Shown: positions 7,374-15,936, numbered from the stretch's first letter. The stretch: DNA of 51,121 nucleotides from Azospirillum sp. (GCA_027486405.1 JAIXPD010000084.1:1-51121); one strand, 5' to 3'. The notes: generated by a model not told the origin, from the sequence alone. Numbers and translations are program-made.

Positions 7374-8216
7374 TCATCCCACCTCGTCCTCGTCGTCGTG
7401 CCCGTCGATGTCCAGGGACACGGCGTGGCGGATCACCGGGTGGCGGGCCTTCCAGTCTTCGAAATCCGACACGACCGCCGGGCGGATGCCCAGCGCCAGG
7501 ATGGGGCAGCCGCCGCCGCGTCCGGCGTCCAACCGGTAGAGCAGCTTTTTCATCCAGGTGGTGCTGGAGCCGTATTTGTTCTGGAAATTCTTCATCTCGA
7601 CCCGGCGCGCCACCTCGGTGAACAGCGGGGCGAGTTCGGCGCTGCGGGTCAGCAGCACACCGGCGCTGACGATGCCGCATTCGTAGAAGGTGCGCGCCGC
7701 GTAGAGGTCGCGGTCAAAGGTCTGGTCCTTGCTGTTCCATTCCAGATCGAAGGCGACGCGGCCCTTGACGAAGTCGATCTTGTGGCCGTCGATGAAGCCC
7801 TGCACCTTGTAAATCTCGTCGTGCTGGCGTTGTTCCGTCACCGTCTGGCCCCTGTTCTTGCCCGCGATCCGGCGCTTTTCCTCGTGGGTGACGATCATCT
7901 TGGTGATGAACAGGTCGCCGCGAATCCGCGTCTCGTTCCAGCCCAGCGGGTTGAGCATCTGCTCCATCGACTTGGCGATCTGCGATTTGTTGCCGCCCGC
8001 CGCCACGATGTCCTCGGTGCGGATGCGGAAGGCCATCAGCCGGGCGGTGATCTCCGCAAACTCCACCGGGCAGGCGTGGGCCAGGATGCGCGCGGCGTTG
8101 CGGTAGCTGTGCACCTCGTACAGATCGAGGAACCCCGGCGGAAACAGGTCGCCCAGGTCGGCGTCCTTGGCTTCGATGATCGGGGCGGTGTCGTGGATGC
8201 AGCTCAACAGGTTCAT
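7374..8216 (-). CDS. BglII/BstYI-type restriction endonuclease, solitary
   Basis: A 280-residue protein whose centre (residues 145-192) reads KIDFVKGRVAFDLEWNSKDQ followed by TFDRDLYAARTFYECGIVSAGVLLTRS. This resembles the BglII/BstYI nuclease family, which recognises GATC-centred sites. D148, E159 and K163 are candidates for the PD-(D/E)xK-like metal site. No frameshift or internal stop is present. The notable absence is a DNA methyltransferase: none lies anywhere in the window, so the host must be protected in another way, or the enzyme is silent or has another role. It is divergent from the hybrid kinase gene, 183 bp apart. Family assignment is from memory of the motif, not from a search. 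Confidence 0.72.
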   Translation of the reverse strand: MNLLSCIHDTAPIIEAKDADLGDLFPPGFLDLYEVHSYRNAARILAHACPVEFAEITARLMAFRIRTEDIVAAGGNKSQIAKSMEQMLNPLGWNETRIRGDLFITKMIVTHEEKRRIAGKNRGQTVTEQRQHDEIYKVQGFIDGHKIDFVKGRVAFDLEWNSKDQTFDRDLYAARTFYECGIVSAGVLLTRSAELAPLFTEVARRVEMKNFQNKYGSSTTWMKKLLYRLDAGRGGGCPILALGIRPAVVSDFEDWKARHPVIRHAVSLDIDGHDDEDEVG

Positions 8217-8399
8217 GGCGGGCGGGCCGGGAAGGAGGCGGGGCGGACGCCACCATGGCGGTTGCGGAACCGCAAATCCATCCTTTCCTTCGGTTGCCCG
8301 GCGGGCGGGGGCCGACTGGAACCGGCTTGCGCCGCTGTGCTATCGTCGCCGCGCCGGACGGTGCTGGCCGGAGGTTGCCGGGATGGGGCGGGGGTGGGG

Positions 8400-11399
8400 A
8401 TGAGCGACGAGTTTCTGTTCGCCGACGAAGAACCGACGATCGACGCCGCCGTCACCGCCCCGGAACCGGAGCCGGTCGAACCCTGGATCATTCTGATCGT
8501 CGATGACGATCCGGCCATTCACGCCACCACCAAGATGGTGCTGCGCGGCTTCACCTTTGAAGGGCGACCGGCGCAATTCCTGTCGGCGGGCACGGCGGCG
8601 GAGGCGCGCGCGGTGCTGCGCGACACCCCGGCCATCGCCGTGGTGCTGCTGGATGTGGTGATGGAATCCGACGACGCCGGGTTGCGGCTGGTCCGCCACA
8701 TCCGCAGCGAGCTGAACAACCGCCGCGTCCGCATCATCCTGCGCACCGGCCAGCCGGGGCAGGCCCCGGAACGCGACGTCATCCTCAGCTACGACATCAA
8801 CGATTACAAATCCAAGACCGAGCTGACGGCGCAAAAGCTGTTCACCTCCGTCGTCGCCGCCCTGCGCGGCTATCAGGACATTTCCGCCATCGAGGATCAC
8901 CGCGAGGGGCTGGAACGGATCCTGGACGCCTCCTCCTCCCTGCTCGACAAGCGGACGATGGCGGCCTTTGTCGACGACGCGGTGGCGCAGTTGGTCAGCG
9001 TCTGCCCGCCGGGCGACGGGGTGGCGCTGGTCAGCGGCTGCGCCCGGCAGGACGGCACCCCCCGGCTTCTCGGCGGGGCGGGGCAATACGCCACGGCGGT
9101 CGGTCGGCCCCTCGCCACGGTGCTGTCCGAGGCGGCGGTGTCCCTGCTGCGCGACGCGCTGGCCGACGGGCGGAACCGGTACGAGCGCGCCCACAGCGTG
9201 TTGGTCTTCCGTTCCGGCTCGCTGGGGCACAAGACGGCCTTTTACCTCAGCCACCGGCGGGCGCTGTCGGCGGATGAGCGGCGGCTGATGGAGGTGTTCT
9301 GCTCCAAGGTTGCCGTCGGTTTCGACAATGTGCAGCTTTACGAGGAATTGACCGAGCTGAACCGCAGCCTGGAACAGCAGGTGGAGGACCGCACCCGCGA
9401 TCTGGTCGCCGCGACCGACGCGGCCGAAGCGGCGCGGGCGGAGGCCGAGGCCGCCAATCAGGCGAAATCCCTGTTCCTGGCGACGATGAGCCACGAGATC
9501 CGCACGCCGATGAACGGCGTCCAGGGCATGCTGGAACTGCTGGAACACACCAGCCTGACCACCGACCAGCGCGAGTTGGTGGATGTGGTCCGCGATTCGG
9601 CGGGCGCGCTGCTGACCATCATCAACGACATCCTCGATTTTTCGAAGATCGAGGCCGGGCGGCTGGATCTGGAGCGCGTGCCGGTGTCGCTGGCGGCGGT
9701 GGTGGAGGGGGTGGCCGAAACCCTGGCCCCCGGTGCCCGCGACAAGGGCCTGTCGCTGATGACCTTCGTCGATCCCGATCTGCCGCCGCTGGTGCTGGGC
9801 GATCCGGTGCGCATCCGTCAGGTGCTGTTCAACATCACCGGCAACGCGGTCAAATTCACCCCCAGCGGGTCGGTGACGGTCAAGGCGGAGTTGGCCCGCT
9901 TCGACGGCGACCGCGTGACCATCCGCGTGGCCGTGACCGACACCGGCATCGGCATCGCGCCGGAGGATCAGGCCCGGCTGTTCCGCCCCTTCACCCAGGC
10001 CGAAGCGTCCACCACCCGGCGCTTTGGCGGAACGGGGCTGGGGCTGTCGATCTGCCGCCGTCTGGCCGAACTGATGGGGGGTGAGATTGGTCTGACCAGC
10101 GCGCCCGGCGCGGGATCGACCTTCTGGTTCACCGTGTCCACCGATCTGCCCGCCGAGGAGACGCCCGTGGACACCGCGCCGCCGCTGGCCGGGGTCAGCG
10201 TGCTGTTGCTGGTCCCCGATGAGACGGAGCGGGGGTTCCTCGCCCGCTATCTCAACAGCGACGGCGCGCTGGTGGTGGAGGCCGACGCCGCCGCCACCGC
10301 GCTGAACAGCCTGCTGCCCACCGCCGCCTGCGACGCGCTGGTGATGGAGGCCGGGGTGGACACGCGGCCTTTGGACGGCGACCCGCGTGGCCGGGTGCGG
10401 GGGCGGGTGGTGCTGTGCGGACCGGGGGACGCGGCACCGGCGGGCAGCGTGCCGCTCAGCCGACCGGTGCGGCGCGCCCATCTGGCGCGGGCGGTGCTGG
10501 CGGCGGCGGGGCGGGCGGCCCCGGTGGAAGCGCCCGCCGCGTCCGATGCCCCCGCCGCCTTGCCGTCGGTCCGTCCGCCAACGGTGGAGGAGGCGCGGGC
10601 GCAAGGGCGCTTGATCCTGGTGGCGGAGGACCACCCGACCAACCGCCGCGTCATCCAACGGCAATTGGCCTTGCTGGGTCACGCGATGGAGCTGGCGGAG
10701 GATGGGGCGGAGGCCCTGGCGATGTGGCGCAGCGGTCGTTACGCCCTGTTGTTGACCGATTGCCAGATGCCGGTGATGGACGGGTTCGAATTGACCCGCG
10801 CCATCCGCGCGGCGGAAGCGGCGGCGGGCGATGGCCGCCGTCTGCCCATCGCCGCCGTCACCGCCAACGCGCTGGAAGACGATTTGCAGAAATGCCTGGC
10901 GGTCGGCATGGACGACAGCGTGTCCAAGCCGGTGGATCTGACCCAACTGCGCCGGGTGTTGGACCGCTTCCTGCCCCCGATGGAGGGCGCGGTGGGCGCG
11001 GATTCGTCACCGGGGGCGGGCTTGCAAGCCATCGAACCGCCCGCCACCCCGGCGGACCTTCCGCCGCTGGACATCGACGCGCTGGCCGGGCTGTTTGACG
11101 GCGATCTGGAGTTCGTCCATCAGCTTTTGGGTGAGTTCATCACCTCGAACGAGGCGTCCTATCGCTGGTTGGAGGAGGCGCTGGCGGCGCAGAATTGGGG
11201 CGATGTCCGCCAAGCGGCGCACAAGCTGGCGGGATCCTCGCGCACGGTCGGCGCGCGCGATCTGGCCGCCGCCGCCGACGCGGTGGAGATCGCGGCGGTG
11301 GATCGGCGGCTGGACGGCATGGCGGCGATGGTGGCGCGCACCGGGCGGGAGTTGGCGCGGGTGGTGGCCTGGATCAGGGCGTCGTCGCCCGCGTCCTGA
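8400..11399 (+). CDS. multi-domain hybrid histidine kinase (REC-DUF3369-HisKA-HATPase-pseudoREC-REC-HPt)
   Basis: A 999-residue cytoplasmic kinase with no membrane segment. Order: receiver at about 30-155 (phosphoacceptor D85 in VVLLDVVMES); DUF3369-like sensor at about 165-330 (EGLERILDASSSLLDKR); coiled coil; HisKA with H365 in MSHEIRTPMNG; HATPase at about 465-580 (NAVKFTPSG, DTGIGI, GGTGLGLSI); a receiver-like region at about 597-705 that has no phosphoacceptor Asp; a full receiver at about 733-855 (D787 in LLTDCQMPVMDGFE, SKPVDL); and an HPt domain at about 890-985 with H941 in AAHKLAGSSR. The start ATG follows GGGGTGGGG. The 3' end overlaps the convergent TPR gene by 26 bp. Confidence 0.93.
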   Translation: MSDEFLFADEEPTIDAAVTAPEPEPVEPWIILIVDDDPAIHATTKMVLRGFTFEGRPAQFLSAGTAAEARAVLRDTPAIAVVLLDVVMESDDAGLRLVRHIRSELNNRRVRIILRTGQPGQAPERDVILSYDINDYKSKTELTAQKLFTSVVAALRGYQDISAIEDHREGLERILDASSSLLDKRTMAAFVDDAVAQLVSVCPPGDGVALVSGCARQDGTPRLLGGAGQYATAVGRPLATVLSEAAVSLLRDALADGRNRYERAHSVLVFRSGSLGHKTAFYLSHRRALSADERRLMEVFCSKVAVGFDNVQLYEELTELNRSLEQQVEDRTRDLVAATDAAEAARAEAEAANQAKSLFLATMSHEIRTPMNGVQGMLELLEHTSLTTDQRELVDVVRDSAGALLTIINDILDFSKIEAGRLDLERVPVSLAAVVEGVAETLAPGARDKGLSLMTFVDPDLPPLVLGDPVRIRQVLFNITGNAVKFTPSGSVTVKAELARFDGDRVTIRVAVTDTGIGIAPEDQARLFRPFTQAEASTTRRFGGTGLGLSICRRLAELMGGEIGLTSAPGAGSTFWFTVSTDLPAEETPVDTAPPLAGVSVLLLVPDETERGFLARYLNSDGALVVEADAAATALNSLLPTAACDALVMEAGVDTRPLDGDPRGRVRGRVVLCGPGDAAPAGSVPLSRPVRRAHLARAVLAAAGRAAPVEAPAASDAPAALPSVRPPTVEEARAQGRLILVAEDHPTNRRVIQRQLALLGHAMELAEDGAEALAMWRSGRYALLLTDCQMPVMDGFELTRAIRAAEAAAGDGRRLPIAAVTANALEDDLQKCLAVGMDDSVSKPVDLTQLRRVLDRFLPPMEGAVGADSSPGAGLQAIEPPATPADLPPLDIDALAGLFDGDLEFVHQLLGEFITSNEASYRWLEEALAAQNWGDVRQAAHKLAGSSRTVGARDLAAAADAVEIAAVDRRLDGMAAMVARTGRELARVVAWIRASSPAS

Positions 11400-13125
11400 C
11401 CAGCGTGTCCACGGCGGCGTCCACGGCGGCCGTCACCGCCTCCAGAACCGGGGTCCAATCCTCGCCCAAGGCCGGTTGGCGGAACAGGCGGGCGGTGGGG
11501 TACCAAGGGCTGTCGTCGCGGTCGAGCAGCCAGCGCCAACAGCCGTCAAAGCGCGACAACACCCAGACCGGGACCCCCAGCGCCCCGGCCAGATGGGCGA
11601 CGGCGGTGTCGACGCTGATGACCAGATCCAGGCGTTGCACCAGCGCGGCGGTGTCGGCGAAATCGCGGGCGGCGGCGATGTCGCGCGTCCACAGCCGCCC
11701 GGCACAGGGTGGGGCGTCGGCCTGGGCGGCGGCGCTGCCCTTTTGCAGGCTGACCAGCCGCAGGCCGGGATGGTCGAACAGCGGAGCGAATCCGCTCAAA
11801 GGCAGGCTGCGGCGGGTGTCGGCGTGGCTCCACCGGGCATCCTCGCGGTGCGGATCGCCCGCCCACACCAGCCCGATGGTCAGGCGCGACGGGTCGTCTG
11901 GCAGTTCGGGTTTGCGTGCGTCGGCGGGCGGGCGCAGATAGGGGACCGCGTTCGGGCACTGGTCGGGCGTGGTGGCGAACAGGCCGGGGGCGTCCATCAT
12001 CGGGCAGAGCCAATCGGCCTTGGGCGCGCTGCCCAGCGGCACGGTGGCGCTGACGCCGGGGGCCTCGGCGAACAGCCGCACCAGTGCCGGCAGGCATTCC
12101 ACCACCACCCGGCCCCCGGCCTGCGCGATCAGCGGGGCGTAACGGATCATCTGGATGGCGTCGCCGTGGCCCTGTTCGCCGTAGAACAGCAGGGTTTGGC
12201 CGGTCAGCGGCTGCCCCCGCCAGCGGGGCGGGGCGTGGGCGGGCAGGGTGACGCCGCGCGCGAAACGGACGGCGAAGGACTCCCACCCCGCCCGCCAATC
12301 CCCGGTGATGAGCTGGGCGTGGGCGAGGTTGTAACGCGGATCGACCGCCGCCGAATCCAGCCGCACCGCGCGGGCGTAGGCCGGGGCGCTGTCGCCGTGC
12401 CGCCCCTGGTCGCCCAGCACCACCCCCCGATGAAACCACGCCGTGGCCTCCGCCGGGTCGAGCGTCAGGGCGGTGCGGTAGAGGGCTTCGGCGGCGGGAC
12501 GGTCCCCGGCGATCTTGGCGGCGTCGGCGAGCGCGCGGCGCAACGCGGCGTCGGTGGGGGCGTCGGCGATGGCCCGGCGGATCATGGACGCGGCGGCGGG
12601 GTCACGGGCGCTGAGCAGCAGCGCGGCCGCCAGCCGGGCGATGGCCGCGTTGGCCGGGTCGAGCACGGCGGCCCGGCGGATGGGCGTGGCGGAGTCGGTG
12701 GGGGCGCCCCGGTCGCGATTCGCCAAGGCCAGATTGCCCCAGGCGAGCGGGTCGTCCGGCTGGATCGTGACGGCCGCGCGATAGGCGGGAACGGCGGCTT
12801 GGGGTTGGCCGTGATCGTAGAGGGCATCCCCGGCGTCGCGCAGCCCGGCGGCGGCGGCGGGCCAATCGTTGGGCACCACCTTCCCCAGATTCCCGCGATA
12901 GCTGGTCGCCGCTGGGTTCAGCGCTGCCGCCTGCCCGATCAGGGCCACCGCGTCCCGCACCGCCGCGCCTTGCTGCGCCCGCAGAATCCCGAGCAGATGC
13001 AGCGCGTCGGCGTGCAGGGGATTGGCGCGCAGGATGGCGGTGTACCGGTCGGCGGCCTCGGTCAGACGTCCGCTCTGGTGCAGGCGCAGGGCGTCGGTCA
13101 GGGTGTCGGACAAGGTGTCGGTCAT
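11374..13125 (-). CDS. TPR-repeat protein with C-terminal glycosyltransferase-like domain
   Basis: A 583-residue protein. The first half (about 8-300) holds tandem TPR units, for example LRLHQSGRLTEAADRYTAIL, AVPAYRAAVTIQPDDPLAWG and ALYRTALTLDPAEATAWFHR. The second half (about 320-570) looks like a GT-B glycosyltransferase of the GT9/GT41-like group: LLFYGEQGHGDAIQMIRYAP, GLVWAGDPHR and VISVDTAVAHLAGALGVPVW. Such proteins often glycosylate cell-surface components or flagellin; the acceptor here is unknown. Its tail overlaps the convergent kinase gene. The start at 13125 gives a natural first TPR helix. Confidence 0.85.
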   Translation of the reverse strand: MTDTLSDTLTDALRLHQSGRLTEAADRYTAILRANPLHADALHLLGILRAQQGAAVRDAVALIGQAAALNPAATSYRGNLGKVVPNDWPAAAAGLRDAGDALYDHGQPQAAVPAYRAAVTIQPDDPLAWGNLALANRDRGAPTDSATPIRRAAVLDPANAAIARLAAALLLSARDPAAASMIRRAIADAPTDAALRRALADAAKIAGDRPAAEALYRTALTLDPAEATAWFHRGVVLGDQGRHGDSAPAYARAVRLDSAAVDPRYNLAHAQLITGDWRAGWESFAVRFARGVTLPAHAPPRWRGQPLTGQTLLFYGEQGHGDAIQMIRYAPLIAQAGGRVVVECLPALVRLFAEAPGVSATVPLGSAPKADWLCPMMDAPGLFATTPDQCPNAVPYLRPPADARKPELPDDPSRLTIGLVWAGDPHREDARWSHADTRRSLPLSGFAPLFDHPGLRLVSLQKGSAAAQADAPPCAGRLWTRDIAAARDFADTAALVQRLDLVISVDTAVAHLAGALGVPVWVLSRFDGCWRWLLDRDDSPWYPTARLFRQPALGEDWTPVLEAVTAAVDAAVDTLVRTRATTP

Positions 13126-13160
13126 GAGCGGGCGGGCCTGCGGACGGGCGGGGGTGAGCC

Positions 13161-13244
13161 TCTGTTACACTCTGTTGCACAGCGGCGCGAGAGCGGACAT
13201 TCCCCTGTTACAATTGTGGACAATTCTGAAGAGCATCACAATTG
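13161..13244 (+). promoter_or_regulatory. direct and inverted repeats upstream of the DUF4405 gene
   Basis: TCTGTTACAC and TCTGTTGCAC lie head to tail at 13161-13180, exactly 10 bp apart (one helical turn). A third related copy, CCTGTTACAA, is at 13204-13213. A perfect inverted repeat, CAATTGTG (13211-13218) and CACAATTG (13237-13244), follows. Together they look like a cluster of protein-binding sites in the 142-bp gap between two divergent genes. Which gene they control is not known. Confidence 0.45.
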
Positions 13245-13267
13245 ATCTCATCACAGGACACGCCACC

Positions 13268-13804
13268 ATGGCCATTGCCTTCAAACCCGCTGCCTCGAAA
13301 CCGACCGCGCTGAAATCCATCACCCGCAACGTCGTGACCCCGGTGACGATCGTCACCTTCGTCGTGTCCACCGTCACCGGCGTGATGCTGCTGCTCCACT
13401 GGAACGCCGGTCTGGTGCGCTTTTCCCACGAATGGCTGAGCGTTGTCTTTTCGGCGGTCGGGCTGTGGCATCTGGCGAAGAATTGGGGGGCGTTCCTGGC
13501 CTATCTGAAGCGCAACGTCGCCGTGGCCGCCTTCGCCGTCAGTCTGCTGCTGTCGCTGGTCTTCACCGGCATGACCGGCTCGACCAGTCAAGTGAACCCC
13601 GGCGCGGTTTTTGGCGCGCTGTCCCGCGCCCCGCTGGCGGCGGCGGCCCCCGCCTTTGGCCTGTCGCCGGACGAGGCGATCACCCGCCTGAAGGCGTCGA
13701 GCATCGACGCGGCCAGCGGCGAGACCCTGGCGGTCATCGGCACCCGCGCGGGCGTGGGGGCGGCGGGCGTCGTGTCGATCCTGGCGGCGCGCAAGACGCC
13801 GTGA
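13268..13804 (+). CDS. DUF4405 membrane protein
   Basis: A 178-residue protein with three hydrophobic segments at about 22-45, 55-75 and 86-104. The segment RFSHEWLSVVFSAVGLWHLA fits the DUF4405 family. Histidines H44, H54 and H68 sit at membrane edges in a spacing seen in small b-type cytochrome-like proteins, so haem binding is possible but unproven. The C-terminal part (about 125-178) is soluble, with LSPDEAITRLKASSIDAASG. The ATG at 13268 is preceded by clustered repeats that may be operators. Confidence 0.75.
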   Translation: MAIAFKPAASKPTALKSITRNVVTPVTIVTFVVSTVTGVMLLLHWNAGLVRFSHEWLSVVFSAVGLWHLAKNWGAFLAYLKRNVAVAAFAVSLLLSLVFTGMTGSTSQVNPGAVFGALSRAPLAAAAPAFGLSPDEAITRLKASSIDAASGETLAVIGTRAGVGAAGVVSILAARKTP

Positions 13805-13969
13805 CCGGTGTGCGGGATGCGTGTCGTCCCCCCTTGCCGAGCGGGGGGCGGCGGCCCCATCTTAACAGCACGAGTGTTTGTGTGGATTGATGGGCGCGGC
13901 CCCGACCAGCGGACGCGCCCGGTCCTGCGGATGGGTCAACCGGATTGGCCCGGCATGGGGAGACCGGCG

Positions 13970-14269
13970 ATGGATCTGCGCGTGTGCTTTGAAAACATGG
14001 CCAACGTCAGCGTCAACGACGCCGCCATGATGAAACATTACGCCCAAAGCTATCTGGCTGATTTCGGCCCGGAATGGGGCGGCTTCATCATGCTGCCGCA
14101 CGACGACACCCGGCGGGCAACGATGGAACCGGCGTGGCAGGTCCTGATCCGCGACGCCACCCCGCGCACGGAGGAGGCGCTGTTGCGGTATCTGGCCGAC
14201 AACCCGATGGCCGCCTACTACGTCCACGTCTACCGCAGCGCGGCGGGGGATTCGCAGAAAATCCATTGA
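13970..14269 (+). CDS. hypothetical protein, 99 residues
   Basis: I do not recognise this gene. The start MDLRVCFENM at 13970 is preceded by GGGGAGA at good spacing, which supports it over the longer upstream frame. The protein is soluble, mixed alpha/beta, with no signal peptide and no Cys cluster. WGGFIMLPHDDTRRATMEPAW and YLADNPMAAYYVHVYRSAA are its most distinctive segments. A very strong GC hairpin follows at 14279. Confidence 0.6.
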   Translation: MDLRVCFENMANVSVNDAAMMKHYAQSYLADFGPEWGGFIMLPHDDTRRATMEPAWQVLIRDATPRTEEALLRYLADNPMAAYYVHVYRSAAGDSQKIH

Positions 14270-14278
14270 GACGCGGCT

Positions 14279-14312
14279 GCGGCCCGGCCCGGACGTTTCA
14301 GGGCCGGGCCGC
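14279..14312. terminator. bidirectional GC hairpin between convergent genes
   Basis: A perfect 12-bp stem, GCGGCCCGGCCC / GGGCCGGGCCGC, with a 10-base loop, lies between the hypothetical gene (plus) and rarD (minus). There is no T run, so it may act as a weak terminator on either strand or as an RNA-stabilising structure. Confidence 0.6.
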
Positions 14313-14330
14313 GTCCGTGACAGCGCCCGA

Positions 14331-15254
14331 TCACTCCGCCGCTGCCGCCGCCTTGGCCGCGCGGTGGGTGGTGAAGGCGTCGGCGGAAAACACCATCAAC
14401 GCCACCCAGATGCAGGCGAAAGCAATCGCGTGCGCCTGGGTGAACGCCTCGCCATAGACCAGCACGCCCAACAGAAGCTGGCCGGTCGGCCCGACATATT
14501 GCAGCAGCCCGACGGTGGACAGCTTCAGCTTGGCCGCCCCCACCATGAACAGCAGCAGCGGCACGGCGGTCATCGGTCCGGCCAGCGTCAGCAGCAGGCT
14601 GGTCCCGACCGTGTGGCCAAAGGAGCCGTCCCAGCCCAGCGTCAGCAGATAGGTCAGGGCGAAGGGGACCAGCAGCAGCGTTTCCACCAGCAGGCCGATG
14701 ACCGGATCAATCGCCGCCTTCTTGCGGATCAGCGCGTAGACGCCAAAGGACATCGCCAGCGACAGCGCCACCCACGGGACCGAGCCATAGGACAGCACAA
14801 GGCTGCCCACCCCCAGCCCGGCGATGACCACGGCGGCGATCTGGTTGCGGTTCAGCCGTTCGCTGAGGAACAGCACGCCCAACAGCACGTTGACCAGCGG
14901 GTTGATGTAATAGCCCAGGCTCGATTCAACGAGGCGGTTGTTGCCGATGGCCCAGATGAAGACGGTCCAGTTGACCGTCACCAGCAGGGTGGTGACGATG
15001 AAGATGCCCAGCCGTCGCCAGGTGCCAACCCCGCGCACCACCGCCATCGGCCCGCGCAGCGCCAACACCGCGATCCCGACCAGCACGACCGTCCACACCA
15101 CCCGGTGCGCGACGATCTCCACCGGCCCGATGCCGCCCAGAAGCTTGAAATAGACCGGATTGACCAGTCCCCAAATCAGAAAGGACCCCAAAGCCGCCGC
15201 AAACGCCGTGGCCGTGGAGGTTTCGCCCGCCGGGGCGGAGATGGGATGTGCCAT
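14331..15254 (-). CDS. rarD: EamA-family transporter RarD
   Basis: A 307-residue inner-membrane protein with about ten hydrophobic helices in two EamA repeats. FLIWGLVNPVYFKLLGGIGP near the N terminus, LVTVNWTVFIWAIGNNRLVE, SLGYYINPLVNVLLGVLFL, and VGLLQYVGPTGQLLLGVLVY near residue 260 are characteristic of RarD (drug/metabolite transporter superfamily). The substrate is not established in the family. The start MAHPISAPAGE at 15254 gives a short hydrophilic lead before the first helix. Confidence 0.92.
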   Translation of the reverse strand: MAHPISAPAGETSTATAFAAALGSFLIWGLVNPVYFKLLGGIGPVEIVAHRVVWTVVLVGIAVLALRGPMAVVRGVGTWRRLGIFIVTTLLVTVNWTVFIWAIGNNRLVESSLGYYINPLVNVLLGVLFLSERLNRNQIAAVVIAGLGVGSLVLSYGSVPWVALSLAMSFGVYALIRKKAAIDPVIGLLVETLLLVPFALTYLLTLGWDGSFGHTVGTSLLLTLAGPMTAVPLLLFMVGAAKLKLSTVGLLQYVGPTGQLLLGVLVYGEAFTQAHAIAFACIWVALMVFSADAFTTHRAAKAAAAAE

Positions 15255-15345
15255 ACGGTTCGTTTAGCACACAATTTGTGCAGTCGAGCAGCGGGGCGAT
15301 GGCATGGCCCGGCTGCGCGGCGGGCATGACGCGTGGGGCAAACGA

Positions 15346-15714
15346 CTATTCGTCAGCCCAATCCGGCAGAGAAATGGTCTCGACCCCGTTCTCGACGACA
15401 GAGCGCCAGCAAAACAGCGCGCTGATCTGTTTACAGGAGGTTCGCTCAATGGCGTCCGAGACGGAGTAGAGCTGGTAAATGACGAAAAGCCCTTCCAGGA
15501 AGCGCACCAAGCAGGTGCCCAAGCCATCGCCGTCAACAATCTGGTCACGATCTGGAGAGGGATCGTCTTCAAAAGAATCCAAAATGCGGGATGCGATGCC
15601 CTGTTCGGATGGTGTGAGGCGGCGCACGGAATCGGTGTAGGTTTGCGCTTTGAGCACCTCAACCGGCTTTCGGAAGCGCGAAGCACCCGGAATCGTGACT
15701 TTGGGAAGCACCAT
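15346..15714 (-). CDS. hypothetical protein, possible RelE/ParE-like fold
   Basis: A 122-residue protein of a family I do not recognise. The middle reads like a RelE/ParE toxin core: a helix pair LTPSEQGIASRILDSFEDDP, then beta strands with TCLVRFLEGLFVIYQLYS and KQISALFCW. This is a fold impression only, with no clear catalytic residues. The coding sequence is visibly richer in A and T than its neighbours. It begins 18 bp after the stop of the 67-residue gene, so the two form one transcription unit, bounded by the grxD terminator upstream and rarD downstream. Confidence 0.6.
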   Translation of the reverse strand: MVLPKVTIPGASRFRKPVEVLKAQTYTDSVRRLTPSEQGIASRILDSFEDDPSPDRDQIVDGDGLGTCLVRFLEGLFVIYQLYSVSDAIERTSCKQISALFCWRSVVENGVETISLPDWADE

Positions 15715-15732
15715 GACGCGGCGACCGATCCG

Positions 15733-15936
15733 TTACTTTCGAGTCCAAACGGCCCCGCTGGCGAAGGCTTTTGTCAAAATACGGTCAAGCTTTGCGGATT
15801 GATCCCGGTTGAGCGTTATGCGGTTGGTGGTGATGACCGAGCCAGACGCATTGCCGCCGATCACAACCGAACCCGTGCCAGAGGCGGTGACGGTTCGTGG
15901 TTGCACAGCCGGTGTGGATTTTTCATTAGCAGGCAT
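15733..15936 (-). CDS. small hypothetical protein with Gly/Ser/Val repeat motif
   Basis: A 67-residue protein, first gene of a two-gene unit. GAGAGGG precedes the ATG at 15936. Residues about 18-38 contain GTGSVVIGGNASGSVIT, a short beta-type motif resembling stretches in bacterial conflict and STAND-type proteins. The rest, RDQSAKLDRILTKAFASG, is helical and basic. An antitoxin or partner role to the following gene is inference from gene order and size. Base composition is lower in G+C than flanking genes, which suggests transfer. Confidence 0.55.
   Translation of the reverse strand: MPANEKSTPAVQPRTVTASGTGSVVIGGNASGSVITTNRITLNRDQSAKLDRILTKAFASGAVWTRK

Noticed and set aside
7341..8399. In-frame extension of the hybrid kinase upstream of 8400
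   Set aside because: Would cover the whole endonuclease gene in antisense; the ATG at 8400 has a good ribosome binding site and starts a complete receiver domain.
8340..10946. An 868-codon open frame opposite the hybrid kinase
   Set aside because: Antisense shadow; composition typical of reversed GC-rich coding sequence.
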